Shown here: positions 1 through 12,795 of the stretch, piece after piece
How positions within the stretch are numbered: position 1 is the stretch's first letter
How the letters are laid out: each line of letters starts with the position of its first letter
From: Mixia osmundae IAM 14324
Taxonomy: Eukaryota > Basidiomycota > Mixiomycetes > Mixiales > Mixiaceae
Length of the DNA: 64,000 bases
Assembly: GCF_000708205.1 (NCBI RefSeq)
Contig: NW_014575563.1
Span: 1,171,361 to 1,235,360, forward strand
Direction: 5' to 3'
Notes under the pieces: generated by a model
What the model saw: the letters and a program-made list of their open reading frames with translations, nothing else
Database searches by the model: none
Told to the model about the DNA's origin: nothing
Made by a program: the position numbers and the translations under genes

Positions 1-2
1 TC

Positions 3-1098
3 AAGGACGATACGCCCGTGGCGATCAAGAAGGTCCCCAAGAGCGTCGTCAAGGACAAGGTGGCCTACCGCCGGATTGTGTCCTTCATGATCGACTCGTC
101 CCATCCCAACATTGTCAGATTCCTCGAGGCATTCGAGTCCAAGCACCATTTCTACACGGTCTACGAGCTCGTCGAGTCCAAGCAGGACCTCTTCGATCGC
201 TTGCTCGACGTCAAACACTTCACCGAGAACGACGCCAAGGCTGCGATGCGGTCTGCTCTGTCGGCGACGGCCTACCTGCACGACCGTCAGGTCATCCATC
301 GCGATCTCAAGCTCGAGAACTTCATGATGCGCTCCACCCACTCCGGTCCTGGCGATCTCGTCCTCATCGACTTTGGTACCAGCCTTGTCCTGCAGGATGG
401 CCAGGCCGGCGGATTGACAGAGGTCACTGGCACGCCGGGCTACATGGCGCCCGAGATCTACAAGAAAAAGGGTTATTCCTACCTGGCCGACATATGGTCA
501 CTCGGCACGGTCTGTTGGATGCTCCTCTCTGGCCGGTCTCTCTATTCCACCTCGACAGATTATCCGGTCATCATGAGGGAAACTCTCGCGTTAGACGAGG
601 CGCCCTTCCCGGAGCAAGTCTTTCACGACATCACAGACGACGCAAAGGCTTTCATAAGGCATCTCCTGGATCCATCACCCAGCACGCGGGCGTCCGCCCG
701 TGATGCACTGGACCACAAGGTCAGCCATCTGCCTTGCCTCTCGCGAGTTGAGCCTGACGTGCGCGCCGTCGGTACAGTGGCTGAGCAGGCAGGCAATGAC
801 GCCCAAGTTTGACACGTCCCATAGGACGCCTGCCAGCATGGAAAGCGATGCTCATGGCTTGTTGCCAGAAAAGGGTCAACCGAAGCTCGAGGACGGAGCG
901 ACAGTCAACGATGCAGAGGGGTCACGCTTTGCGGGCACGGCGACGATGCCCCACGAGCTTCTCGATCCTCACTCGGCTCCCGACTCGGGTACCAACACGC
1001 CCAAGCCGACAGATATGGCCAAGGCGCGAGAGAAACATACTGGCGAGGAACTGATGATCTCCAGCGCCTTGTTGGAAAGGGTGAGAACGAGGCAATGA
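3..1098 (+). CDS. Ser/Thr protein kinase, CaMK-like (5' truncated by window)
   Basis: The frame is open at the window edge, so the N-terminus and glycine loop are missing. Exons are 3..719 and 778..1098; the 58-nt intron 720..777 restores the expected 'DHKWL' at the end of the kinase fold. Visible motifs in order are the VAIKK lysine, HRDLKLEN catalytic loop, DFG (LIDFGTS), a GTPGYMAPE activation segment and a DIWSLG subdomain IX. After the kinase domain about 95 low-complexity residues follow with no recognised domain. Order and spacing fit calcium/calmodulin-type or related fungal kinases, but no regulatory domain is visible, so substrate and pathway cannot be named. It converges with the cyclophilin gene; the stops lie 59 nt apart. 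Confidence 0.85.
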
Positions 1099-1157
1099 TG
1101 ATGTCTGTAGGATTGCGAATATTACACTTGCATTGTATACACTGCTCACTGTCAATC

Positions 1158-2562
1158 CTACCGTCGTCTGGGCGGGCTCCGACTCCTTCGCGAGCTAGAC
1201 TGTGATCTTGAGTCGCGATAGTTTCTCCTATCCCGGTCATCGCGTCCGCGCCGGTCATGGCTAGGTTCATTCCTGCGCTTGCTCGGGCGGTCATCAAAGT
1301 CAAAAACCATGTCGTTTCTTGTCCGACCGGAGGCATGGTTGGACGAGGTGATACTCCGTGAGCGAGACTTCTGCGTTAATTGCTTGGGGCCAGTCCGGCC
1401 CTGTAGCCACTGGCCGTGCAGACCAGATACACCTGTTGGGCACGATTAGCTCGCGCTGATGCTGGCTCTCGAGGGCGCACTTTGTGAAAAATCAACGTGT
1501 ATCCGGCGGTCGTCAACGAGAACATTGTCCATCTTGAAGTAAGCTCGCTCTGCCTCTTCCTGCTTGTCAAACTCGATGAAAGCGTACTGCAGAGAGTCGC
1601 CCGTCTTCTTGTCCTTTATGACTTCGCAGCTCAGAATGGTGCCAAATCGCGAGAAGATGAGCTCGAGATCCTCGGAGCGGGTAACGGCGTTGAGCTTGCA
1701 GACAAAGAGGATATTTTCTGGCGGTCTGACGTCTGCAAAGGGCAGATCGCCCACGATTTCGAGTGTGAGTGCTTGCGCCTGTGCCTCTCGTTTCCGTCGG
1801 GCTTCTTCCTTTGCCTCTGTCTCCTCGTCATCGCTCAGCACCTCTTCGTCACCGACACGGAGAGAAGCCAGCTGGGCTGCTGTCGGGACGGGCGATGCAG
1901 GCGGTACGACGAGGCCCTCCGGATCGTCAAATGGATCGTCTGCCGCTCGTCCGACATGTCAGCCGGTTCAGACCACGCTGCGTCTCTCGACCGCCTACCT
2001 AGCACGATGACGTGGCGAATCCGGATATCACGCAGAGGACGGCCTTTCTGATCAAGGAGGGCCTGGTTGATCTTGTCGAGTGTATCGAAACCTTCGACGG
2101 TGTGACCAAAGACAGCTTGTTTGCCATCCAGGTAGCTCAGATTGTCGGCGAGAGTGAAGAAGAATTGAGATGCGCAGCCTTTGCTGTCACCTTGCCCGGC
2201 AACAGCCATAGAGAGTGTGCCCTTGGCGACATGTCGCAGAGCGGGCGCACGTATCTCTGGGGTGAAGTACCGGGACGAGTGCTGAGGGGATCCTCTGGGC
2301 AAGAGTGCAAAGACAGAGCTACCGCCTGTTCCTAGATCCGTCGGATCGCCCGTCTGAGCGATGAAGTCTTGTTGCACTGTACGACGAGGGGATCAGAATG
2401 GGCCAGTCGAGCATGCAGGCAAGGCTGACCGTTGAAGAACGAGTTGAAGTTGTAGTAGTACATCTTGCAGAGCTTGAGAAAGTTGAGGCATGTCTTCGGG
2501 CACTGTTCTGCCTCTAGGTCGACCACGATATCGCCCAGAGATGTCTCGAAGAGGACGGACAT
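1158..2562 (-). CDS. CYP6: Cyclophilin-RRM protein, PPIL4/CYP6 type
   Basis: Four exons (2430..2562, 1999..2376, 1481..1939, 1158..1432) give 414 residues. The N-terminal cyclophilin domain runs from the start (MSVLFET) to about residue 167. It is followed by an acidic linker, an RRM (RNP2-like ILFVCKL, RNP1-like YAFIEF) ending in the family motif VDFSQSVSGLHG, and a C-terminal RS tail ending SRSPPRRR. The family is nuclear and linked to spliceosomes and transcription. Three isomerase residues appear changed: the active-site Arg region reads FNVQQDF, the Trp is Tyr in YLDGK, and the usual KH reads KQ. Catalysis is therefore probably weak or absent, as is common in PPIL4 proteins. Its start faces DNA2 across about 125 bp. 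Confidence 0.9.
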
Positions 2563-2687
2563 GGCCAAGGCGTGGCGGCAGCTGGTGCCCGTGTTAGGCG
2601 CTTGCTTGCTCGTGTTAGGGCGGGGCACCGCAGCTGAGAGACCTCGAGACCAACATCGTCGCGCTTCGCGTCTGGCGGCGACAAGCG

Positions 2688-5600
2688 ATGATGCTGCGAA
2701 AGCGCGCAAGATCTGCCGAATCTGTCGTCGACGAGGTCATAGGCAAGGAGAATGTCTCGCCGAGTCAACGCAGCGCTTTCCGGGGGACGCCGAGGCGGTG
2801 CGAATCGGCAAGACCCGATGTGCTGTCTTTGCGTATCTCACCATCAACACGGCCACCACATGCGAAGCCGTTGACCCCTACCCGACCTAAGAAAAGGATT
2901 GCGATGACGCAGGGCGAGATGGATGCGCTGTGCGGTGCGCTGGCGGGCAATGATTCGACAGACGACCTCCAGGATGATGTGCTCACCACGCCGCTTACTT
3001 CGCCACAATTTCCTGGCCCCCCCACGAGATCAATGAGAGTACCGCTAGCGCAGCAGTACCTCCGACTGCGCGTGCTCTCTGTCTCGGTCAGCTCTGGGAC
3101 CCGTAAACAAAGACCAATAAAAGTCAATTTCTGCCCGCTGAAGCCCGTCGCAAACTGATCAGGAGGGCAGATCCTCGAGCTCTCGCCTGATTTGCGCAAA
3201 GACGCATGTCCTTCAAGACTACAAGTGTACCTGGAAGACGATTGGATGGAGACCCAGGTCTACGCTGGTCAGTACGGCGAACGCATGCTCGCTTCCGCTG
3301 ACCTCAATGCGCAGACGATGTCGTCAATGTCGTTGGCAATTTTGAAGAGCTCCCGTCGAGCGAAGATGATGGCGATCGATCCGACGCTACACTCGTTTGC
3401 AGGATCACACGCTCCCAAAACTATCTGATCCTCCATCCAGACGTGCTGGTGACCTGCACACGCGTGGCAGAGACGCTCTTCTGCCCGCGCAAAGCGATCC
3501 TGCAAGAACGATTGAGGGCCACATCAGAGATCACAGAGGCACTTGTCTACGGCAACTTGCTTCACGAAGTCATGCAACGCTGCCTCGTCGCCGGCAGATT
3601 CGACTTGGCTGCTCGAACACAAGCGATTGAGGGATTGCTTGCCAACACGCGCTGCTTGGAGCGACTCTGGGCGCTGTCGCTGGATCGCGCTGCCGTACAG
3701 TCTGAGCTCTTATCGCGATCAGCCGGCCTGCCTACCTGGGCCGAGCGCTACTGCAACAGCGAGGAACCAAAAGCGGAAGCCAAGCTGGTCGATCCTCGTT
3801 CCGTCGACAAGACAGCCGAGACTCTGAGCTTGCGCAAGATACTCGATATCGAAGAAGACATCTGGAGCCCACGACTTGGTCTGAAAGGCAAGATCGACGC
3901 CTCGGTCGAGGTACAAGTGCATGATGAGACGTCACGCAGCGATGTCGTTGCGATCTCGCCGCTCGAAATCAAAACGGGTCGGATGCTGTCGAATATGATC
4001 CACCGTGCTCAGACGATGCTTTATACGCTGCTCATGAGCGAGAGATATGATGCGCCCATCGCGCTCGGCTTGCTCGTGTATAGTCAGCAGGAGCATGCTT
4101 ACAAGGTAGACGCTCTTCGCAACGAGCTACGAGGCCTCCTGATCAGTCGCAATACAATGGTCAACTACCTTGCGACTGCGCCAGCGCGGCGCGAGCCAAT
4201 CAGCCCGGCGCTCACGCCTTCACAGACCAGCGACTCAACGGGCCAGCTAGTCTCGCCGCGACTCACTGCCTTGGCGTCTTCGCAAGCTTACTGGTCCGAC
4301 GCCTCGACCTTCAGCCCTCCTCTGGCGTTTTCAAACAGCTCACAATTCGCTCGCGAGCTGGATGACATTGAAGACAATCTTTTAGCGACAGATCGACCGG
4401 AATTGGTGCTGCCCGATGGTCTTGACAATGCTGCAGCATGCTCGAGATGCTTCGTGCGACCAGGATGCATGCTCTATCGCAAGGTAAGTAAGGCATCTCA
4501 CGTGCATTGTCGTCAAGCTGACTTGGACGACGACAGACGTTGGAAGGCCACGACTTTATTGCTGCAGATGGCGATGAGCTTCAGAAGATCTTCGCGAGCG
4601 ATACCGACCATCTTGAGGAGCACCATGTAGCCTTCTTTCGCAAATGGGAACGCTTACTCTCAATGGAGGACAAGGACCAGATTTGCTACAAGAGAGAGAT
4701 ATGGACAATGTCCGCGCCTGAAAGAGAGCAACAGGGTCGCTGCCTCGCAGACATGCGAGTCAGGAGCCTCGTCCGGGTAGAAGCTCTGGAGCAGTCCGAC
4801 AAGATACATCGGTACACCTGTGTCATGTCACGCGGCGAGAGCATCCTGCCGACTGGTCTGCTGACTTGCCGGTTGTCGCCTGGCGATCCTGTAGTGGTTT
4901 CTGTGCAAGATGGCGCGACCGCAGTGGCGCGCGGCTTCATACTTGACGTCACACCGACTGAACTGAAGCTTGGCCTGGACCATGACCCCGGCAGCTCATT
5001 GCGCGGATCGAAAGCAGTCAAATACAGAGTGGACCTCGAAGAGCTACTGGCTGGCACGGGGCGACTACGCGACAATCTTGCGCAGCTATTATACGCGCAT
5101 GGAGACGTTCGGCTGCGCGCAAAGGTGATCGACCTCATGCCCCCTCGCTTTTGCAGTCGCCATTCGCAAGACAGTATCACCACGGGCACCGGTCTCAATA
5201 TGGATCAGCATCATGCTCTTGTCATGGCGTTGACGGCCGACGACTATGCACTCGTTCACGGTATGCCGGGTACAGGCAAGACGACGTTGATAGCAGAAAT
5301 GGTCAAGACATTCGTCGCTCGTGGTCAGACCGTCCTCTTGGCTGCACATACGCATTCGGCAGTCGATACGCTCGTCAGCAAAATCTGCTCGTCCGTACAT
5401 GTCCTACGTCTAGGTAATATCGATAAGGTCCGTGAAGACCTTCGCCACCTCACGCTCGCCGACAGTGATATGCAAAGTCTTGCCGATGTCGAGCGTATGC
5501 TTATGGCGCCGCCTGTAGTCGCGACGACCTGTCTGGGTATCAATCAGTAGGCCTAGCTGCCATCTTGGATAGGTGTTCGCTGACAGAGCAATAGCATCGT

Positions 5601-6503
5601 CTTCTCCCGGCGACGCTTCGACGTGTGCATTCTTGACGAGGCCTCTCAAGTGCTGCTACCGGTCGCGCTCGGCCCACTCCGGTACGCGGACCGCTTCGTA
5701 CTCGTCGGTGACCATCATCAGCTGCCTCCCGTCGTTCGCTCGCGACAGGCGCGCAAAGAGGGCTACGATGAGAGCTTATTCAGTCTGCTGTCGACAGCCC
5801 GGCCGGAAAGTGTAGCCCATCTCACCATACAATATCGCATGACCGAGCCTATCATGCGACTGGCGAGTCATGCGTTCTACAATGATAAATTGGTCTGTGG
5901 CAGCGCAGACACTGCCACGCAGCAACTCCAACTCCCATTGACATTGCCTTTCGCGAATGACTGGTGTTCCGTTCTTTTCAATCCAGCGTAGGCAGTCACA
6001 ATACGAGTTGCAGGTCGATTGCTGACTTTTTCCGCAGCTGCTGCGTCGGATTTGTCGATACCGATGATCTACCAGCACGAGACAGCTGGCAGAGCGGCTC
6101 CTGGAATGACTTCGAATGCACGGTCGTCGTCAAGCTCATCAACGACTTGCTGGCTCGAGGTATTACTCAGCAGCAGATTGGCGTCATCACGCCGTACCGG
6201 GAACAGGTCAGACTGCTCAAATCAATGCTGGATAGTCTGCGCGGCATCGAGGTTCTGACGGCAGACAAGAGCCAAGGACGAGACAAGGACTGTGTTATCA
6301 TCTCACTCGTGCGTAGCAATGAGGAGGGTAGCACAGGTGAGTTGCTCAAGGACTGGCGACGTCTCAATGTATCGATCACACGAGCGCGACGCAAGATGAT
6401 ACTCATCGGCTCGCGGTCCACTGTCTCGAGGATTCCATTTATCGACAAGCTCATCCGCCGTATTGAGCAGCTAGGTCAGGTCGTCAGACCGTCGCGGCTC
6501 TAG
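2688..6503 (+). CDS. DNA2: DNA2 replication nuclease-helicase
   Basis: Six exons (2688..3086, 3171..3267, 3315..4483, 4537..5546, 5595..5987, 6038..6503) encode about 1177 residues. In order: a basic N-tail, an OB-like segment, and a Cas4-type nuclease with [13 protein letters not shown] (first Fe-S Cys), LEIKTG (catalytic E-x-K) and the Cys triplet [10 protein letters not shown]. The SF1B helicase follows, with Walker [10 protein letters not shown], Walker [27 protein letters not shown] and SITRAR. DNA2 cleaves 5' flaps during Okazaki fragment maturation and resects DNA ends. Every splice junction is supported by motif continuity, for example CLGINH joined to IVFSRRRFD. The last 33 coding bases overlap the 3' end of URB1 on the other strand. 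Confidence 0.95.
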
Positions 6504-9500
6504 AGGGCATCTCGCCGACTCGGCTATAGCGGCGCGCGTGCTGGGTCGCCAAGCGATGAGCGGCATCACGTCGATCAGAAGCACTAGATCGCAGCCGGCG
6601 TGCGAGCTGAGCATCCCTGCTCGAAGACACGCATCGCGGACTGCTGCCGCTGTCATCTCGTCTAGCGAGAGTCGCAAGAAGCCGCGCAAAGCAGCAAGCA
6701 AGGCGGATATGAGAGGGACTGCCGGGAGGTCCGCCGTACGTGATTGACTTGACTGGTCAAGCAGTAGAGTCACTTTGCGCAGCAAGATTGCTCTCTCTGC
6801 AGGCTCAGCATGGCTGGATAGACTGATGATGTCGTGCACCCAGCCGGTTGCGCGAGAAGATCTAGCTCGCGCGCCGTCAACCAGATTGCAAGCGAGCTGA
6901 AGCTTCAGGTCGAGATCCTCGTCAGGATGACGCAGCAGCCAGGCTGTGATGGTTCTGCGTTGTATGAGTTCGAGAGCGACGCGCTTTGAGTGGCTAGCGT
7001 GCAAGACAAGCTGTACAGTCTTCCGTCGAGAGTCGGGCGAAGCAATACTGCCAAAGGATGCAAGCAGATCAAAGCCTGAACGCCTTTGCAGCGCGTGCCA
7101 ATCCTGCATGTCGCAAGACTAGTCAGGATCAGCAGCTGACAAAACAAGGCGGTGCTTACTGGGTACGAGTGCAAGCCCTCTGTCAAAAAGTCCTGTAGCC
7201 ATGCCGCGTCTCGATCTGGCTTCTCGCTTGTCGAGAATAAGAGCGGATAAAATAATGGCACATCATCAGCAGACAGTATCGCTCGCTGCAGCAAGAAGCG
7301 CATCATTGCTGGGTAGAGGAAAGAACCTGGAGATGCTATGACAGTAACTGCCTTCGCGAGGAAGAGAGCGAGCAGTCCGGGAGGCCGAGGAGTGTCGGAG
7401 AGATGACTCGCGTGCTCGAACACGAGCAGCAATTCTGGCTGTTCTCGGAATTCTGCTTCTTGAAGGCGCAAACGGCATCTTGCAAGGAATCGATCTCCCA
7501 ACATTCTGTCTGGCTTTCGCGGGCTAGCGAGTGCGCAGATAGCAAGACCGAAAAGGCATGTGCTGGCGAGGCCAATCCAATCGCGGGCGCTTAGCTCTGA
7601 ATCCTCTAGGGCTGCGACTGCAAAAGCCAGGATGAAGACAGGCTCATAAGCAGTCGGGTCCATGCTCTGCTTGCCGCCCAAAGTCTGCGTGAACGCTGCA
7701 CGCATGCCTTTTCTATCCAGCCCCAGCAGACTCTGTAAAGATGACGAGCTAGTCATGCCCACATCCGGAGTCCACATCAAGAGCGCAGGGCGAAGGCTGA
7801 GCATGCGATTTCTTTCTGTGAGGCGAAGCACTTCTAGGATGGCACGGCCAGCTGGGGAGATCCGGGCATCGTAAAGGCTGACGAGCACGCTAGCGACTTC
7901 GGCGTCGTCAAGCGTTGCTGGATGAGCTGATACAAGAGCACATAGCAAAGCAATCAGTGAGCCTCGCGTTGGTTGCTCTGGTCGACAGGCGGCCTTGAAT
8001 GTCGGTTGCGAAACGGCAGTCTTGAACACATTGAGAGCGTCGCTGGCCTACGCATCAAATTAGTGGGTCTGCACGGCCATATCGGAAGATCACCGACTGT
8101 GATCTGCGCACGTCGAGCGATACACGTAGCTAGCGCTACGGGTGCGGATGATGCGATCCGATGGCTTGCAACGGCCAAGAGAAGCGGCAAACAGCTCGGT
8201 CCGCTAAACAAGTAATGGTCTGGCAGCTGATCGAGCTCGCGCAGCAGACTGACGGTGAGTTTCGACGTTGCCGAGGAGTCCTCTGCTGTCTCGACGTACT
8301 GACGAGTGAGCCACTGGCTCGCGCGATGAAGATACGCTGTCAGTAGGGATCCGACCTGCGAAGGGACGTTGTGCGCAAGTGAGCCGAGCACGATGGCCAG
8401 CGGCTCAGCTGCTGTTGCAATGTCACATGATGCGATCGCGTCGACTAGCTTTGTGCACACATCCGCCGACAGAATCGGGAATTCGCGCCAGAATGCCAAG
8501 CAAAAGGTGAGTGCATCGGCTGACGAACCGTCACACACACCGTCGATGGCCGAGTAAATAGCAGAGCGCAACAGAGGAGAATCCTGGCTGAGCCGCTGCT
8601 GGGTCTTGTGGCGGAGCCAAGGACGCTGTGCGAGCAGCGCGCGCGCTAGAGGCAGCATCTCGCTGCCACCTTCACTTTGATTGAGCATCGATGCAGTGAC
8701 AAGCTCTGTCGCGGGCTGACTGACGCCGATTAAGGCTGCAAGTGCTAGTCTCGTACTCGCCCGAGGGGCCTGGAGCAGCAGATGTTCGGTCCATCGTTTG
8801 GCGAGATCTGCTTGTGCTTGTCGCTCGTGCGATGCGAGCCTCGTAGGTAATGAGAAAGCAAGGGATTGACAAGCCGCAAGTAGTATTGTCTCTACGGCGA
8901 TCGACGAGTGTGCGGTCTTTGAGGCGCTGACCAGCTGAAACCAGTCTTGTAGGAACGATCGCACCGCAGGCACCTCGACTGATGCGGCCAGCGCTTCGAG
9001 AGTGCCTGCAGAGAGCAGCTGGTCAGCAGATTCACAGCTGGTGATGTAGCCAATCAGTGCGTCTGATGCAATCATGGGCAAGAGTTGAGGGACCTGCCAA
9101 CATCTTTAGCTCGATCTGTTGCGACTCGCAAGAATGCAGACCTCGTGGCCGAGCATGTGACACTGTTGCCAGTATACAGTGGCGACAGCACGGTCAGCGT
9201 CGCAAGTCTTGTCCAGCTGCTGTGCTACCGTATGGCACAGGGCAAGAATGTCCGTAGCCTGCATGGTCGGAAGCATCAAGAGCATGCCCGTCTGTCCAAA
9301 TATTTGCAGTCTTGCGGTCGCATCTAGCGTAATATCAGGGTGCAGCAAGGCTGCCAAGCATTTGATTGCGTCTTTGACATGCTTACTTTTGACTGGCATG
9401 GTACAGCTTAGTTGTATCGCAAGCAAAGCGCGAGTCTCTGCCGGCAGAGTAGACCAATCTCGTTGGATACCCATTCCATGATGAACGCCGTTGATCGTCC

Positions 9501-11760
9501 AAGCGAAGCTACCGAGAGCGCTTGTTATGCAGACGAAGGGCTCGCTGGGTTCAGAGGACCGGCTGAAAAGTACGTTTGCCAGCTTGCTCAGGTCAGCCAC
9601 TGGTCCAGAAGCCGGCGCCAAGTCGTCGAGGAGCTTCAGGACCGGTCGCAAAGCTCTGTTGCCGTACACGAGCCGACGATAGCCGAACAGGACTTCTGAG
9701 AGATATTTGACGAGTGCATGGGGGCAGTCCAGGTGGTAGCGGAGCTGCTCGACGCAAGTGCCTAGTAAAGGGCAGACACTGGTGGTCGCAGATGCTGCTG
9801 GGGGTATATCGTCCTCTCCAGTCTGCTGCATCTTGGTCAAGTATTTGAGGTGATCACGACTACAACGCAATATGCAACCGTCGAGAAAGCAGATGACGGC
9901 TCGTCGGCTGGTATCGCCGTCCTTGCTTATGCTAGACAGTGCCGCGAGCCATATGCGTACTTCGTCGAGTGAACTGGAGAAGGCATCGCTACGTCCTAGG
10001 ACAAGATGTAGCAGTCGCAATGCGCTTGTCTGCATGGGTGAAGAAGCTTCAGCAGCCGCAAGCTCGGCAAGTTGGCTGAAAGGACTGCTTCGAGTGGCAG
10101 TCGCGCCATAAAGGCTGACCAGTGCTGGCGACGACTGTGCCATGTATGTCATAGCGTGTTGCGAACTCAGGGCTGAGAGTGGGCTCGATGCAGTGTCAAG
10201 CAGCTTGGCCGAATCGAAGCGCAATCCGCGTAAAAGCTCATGGGGATAGGTACAGAGGCAGCGCAAGATGGCATTAGCGAGCAGCGACTCGTCTTCGCTG
10301 CTGGTCGTCTGGCGTACAGGGTCTGATTGACGATACTTTGAGAGCATACCGAGCAAGACCTGGGGATCGGGCAAACGCTGGCCGAGTTCGAGGCTGAATT
10401 GCTGGCGCGCTGACGCGTCGAGCGAAGACAGTCTGCGCTGACAGGCCTGTGCGCACGCGAGCAGTAGCTGGGCACTCAAGAGTTTGACAATGCCACTGGG
10501 ATGCTGAAAACTTTTTGCGAAGTACGCTCGCCCAAGTTGCGGCGGAATAGTAGCGTCCAAAATAACGGTTTGCGGTCCGCTGCCTCCGTCTTTGAGAGCA
10601 AGTGGTAACATCAGTATGCGCAGTGCGAAGCCTACGTTGATGATCCAGCGAGACGAGGGCCTTGGCTCGAGGCCAGGTGCAAGGCGAGACCAATAGCCAG
10701 CTCGAAGCGCATCAGAGTCCTGCAGCGCAGCTGTGATGATACTCTCGGCGCGATCATCGCCAAGGCGATTCTTTGACAGGGCTTGCGCAAGCATGCTGAG
10801 CGTCTTGCGTACTGCACCCGCAGAAGGGCCATGCCCAATTTTTGCTGGCCTTTGCGAAGCGAGCCAGGCAACATTCGCTAGCAGGAAGCGTTCAACCGAT
10901 TCTGCCGGAACAATATCAATACCTCCGACGACTCGCTCTGGCTGGTCTCGCGCCAAAAGTGCTGCGCAGCTTTCTCTACTATCCTGGATGACGCCCAACT
11001 TGGTATCGTATCTCACGGCCGGGTCTAGTATGACGGTCTCAAACATTGTGGCCAGAACTTTGCCGACGATAGCAACATGATCGTCTGGCAGAAATTTGAA
11101 GACGTTCGAAGAGAGACCCTTCAGCGATAGGATTTCTGTCTTTAAGCCTGGGCTAGATCTTGCGAGCACTCGCAGCAAGAACGCCAGAGTGAGCATTCGT
11201 AGGTCGGGATTGGCCAAGGGATCTTTGTGAGGGGTCTTGCGCCTAGTGCTGAGCAATAAAGCAAGTCTCTTGCTATCCAAAGCCATAGTACTCCACAGCT
11301 TGCGGACAGATACTCCAGCGCAATTGACGAGCGCATGACAGAGCTCTGTGCAGACTATGTTGAGGTCGAGCCGGCCTGTAGATAAGCTCCTGCTGAGTTT
11401 GGTGAGATGCGATTGCATGAACGAGGCTACGACGGGGCCCATTGGATCCTCATCGACTGCCAAACGGCGTTTGTTCTCGACTTTGACAACGATGCAGAGA
11501 CAGCGCATCGCAAGCAGGGTGACTTGAGTATGGGATGCATGCAGGCCGCTCTGCCACAGACCGAACAGTGTGGAGAAGTCGCTGCTTGCAAGCTGGTGCC
11601 AAAGCGTAGCAACATCTTCGGAGCCGAACTTTGCTTTCTCTTTGCCCTTGATGCTGATTCGGCAAGCTAGACATAGCTCGACAGACTTCAATGCAGCTGC
11701 GCATATGCTCAGATCATTGCTTTCTAGCTGTCGCAAGATGGCCCATGCATCACTGGACAT
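6471..11760 (-). CDS. URB1: URB1/Npa1-like pre-60S ribosome assembly scaffold
   Basis: Four exons (9142..11760, 8098..9093, 7160..8047, 6471..7103) encode about 1711 residues, close to the length of yeast Urb1. The protein is almost entirely helical-repeat-like and Leu/Ala rich. The N-terminal third carries the Npa1-type pattern ALLLSTRRK, then LTLAFLLRVL, and a VILDPAVRYDTKLGV segment. The C-terminal third has RFLLQRAIL and DVPLFYPLL, followed by RDAAWLQDFLTEGL, typical of the family's end domain. Urb1 works in the nucleolus in the earliest pre-60S particles. The start is set at the ATG at 11760 because the frame upstream opens only at non-ATG codons. Family assignment rests on pattern and length, not a search. 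Confidence 0.75.
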
Positions 11761-12428
11761 GTCTTGCCAAAGACACGCCGAAAGATGTCGGCGCAAAAAT
11801 GCAGATACTCAAATCGCGCGCGCGTCAAATATTGATGGAGCGCACTCGACCGAAGCCCAGCTTCGCAAAGGAGCGCAGCGTGTCTTGATTATGATCTCAA
11901 GCTCGATGGCCCAGTCTGATCACTTTTTGTTGCCTCCTGCTCATATACTGTGTTGTCTCGCTGCGCACGCAGCCAATGGCAAACTTCAGGCTTCATACAG
12001 TAGGCGTCTGTGACCAATGGCAGCATATAGCAAGACACGCAATAATTGGGAGGGGGCAGCAGACGATACCTCCTGAGACGAGGCTGACTTGCAGATTCAG
12101 GGGTGATCCCCATGCGGGTATCATGCAAGCTTCCAAGGTGTCGGTTCGCGGGACTTGCGTTGCGAAGCTACGATCGCATGGATGGTGACATAGTGATGCG
12201 AGCATGTGTGCATGTCGGGTAAATGATCTGACTCACGACTCGTACAAACTTGCAAAGAGTCGATATGCTGTCTGCAAAGCTACCAAAAGTTTGACAGCTC
12301 ATGTTCAGCGATTGATCACTGTCTGAACACACCCTGAGTCGGTGCATTGCGAGTGTGACAGCGCTGTCCGTTTGCAACGGATGAACTGCCTGAATGAGAG
12401 ATTCGCGCTAAGTCTGAGCGCGAGGAGT
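11761..12428. other. Gene-poor upstream region of URB1
   Basis: About 670 bp with no ORF that I can support on either strand. A GACGCGCG-type run lies near 11820 upstream of the URB1 start. The region leads into the CACGTG cluster that begins at 12429. No repeat longer than a few bases was seen here. Confidence 0.4.
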
Positions 12429-12795
12429 CACGTGTTTCGAACACGTGGCTCTGGTCTTGACGCGATCATGTGACCTGCCATTGCGTAGGCACGAAACGCT
12501 CTGATAGCTCGTGTGTGATTATGGCTACCTCATTTGAAGCTCTGGACGAGGTTTCAGATCGATTATACGACATTTGCGAGAAAGCTGCCAGGCTTCCGCA
12601 AAGGCTATCACATGCTCATCAGCTCGATTCGGAAGCTTTTTGCCGGAAATTTGCTTCCTCGGAAGGTTACTGGCTACTCATATATCTGTGAGAAATTGTC
12701 ACTTCGGTGACTCTAAACGCCACCGAGCGAGTGTCAAGTGATCACGTGACGTTAACCTTTGACACGTGTCAATCAAACACTTTGACACGTGTCAA
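12429..12795. promoter_or_regulatory. Cluster of five CACGTG E-box palindromes
   Basis: Five CACGTG hexamers lie at 12429-12434, 12442-12447, 12743-12748, 12763-12768 and 12786-12791. The first two form an inverted pair with a TTCGA centre (12429..12447). The last two each sit in the perfect 14-mer palindrome TTGACACGTGTCAA (12759..12772 and 12782..12795), spaced 23 bp. CACGTG is the classical site of bHLH factors (Cbf1/Pho4/SREBP class). The cluster flanks the small ORF at 12521..12691. Confidence 0.6.
12521..12691 (+). CDS. Small hypothetical ORF between E-box groups
   Basis: An ATG-initiated frame of 56 codons that starts MATSFEALDEV and is rich in Leu, Glu and Ser, with no signal peptide or domain that I recognise. 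It sits between the two groups of CACGTG sites. Amino-acid composition looks protein-like and predicted helical for the first 40 residues. No intron that extends it could be found with confidence, though a GTGAGA donor overlaps its end. It could be a short gene, a first exon, or chance. Confidence 0.3.
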   Translation: MATSFEALDEVSDRLYDICEKAARLPQRLSHAHQLDSEAFCRKFASSEGYWLLIYL

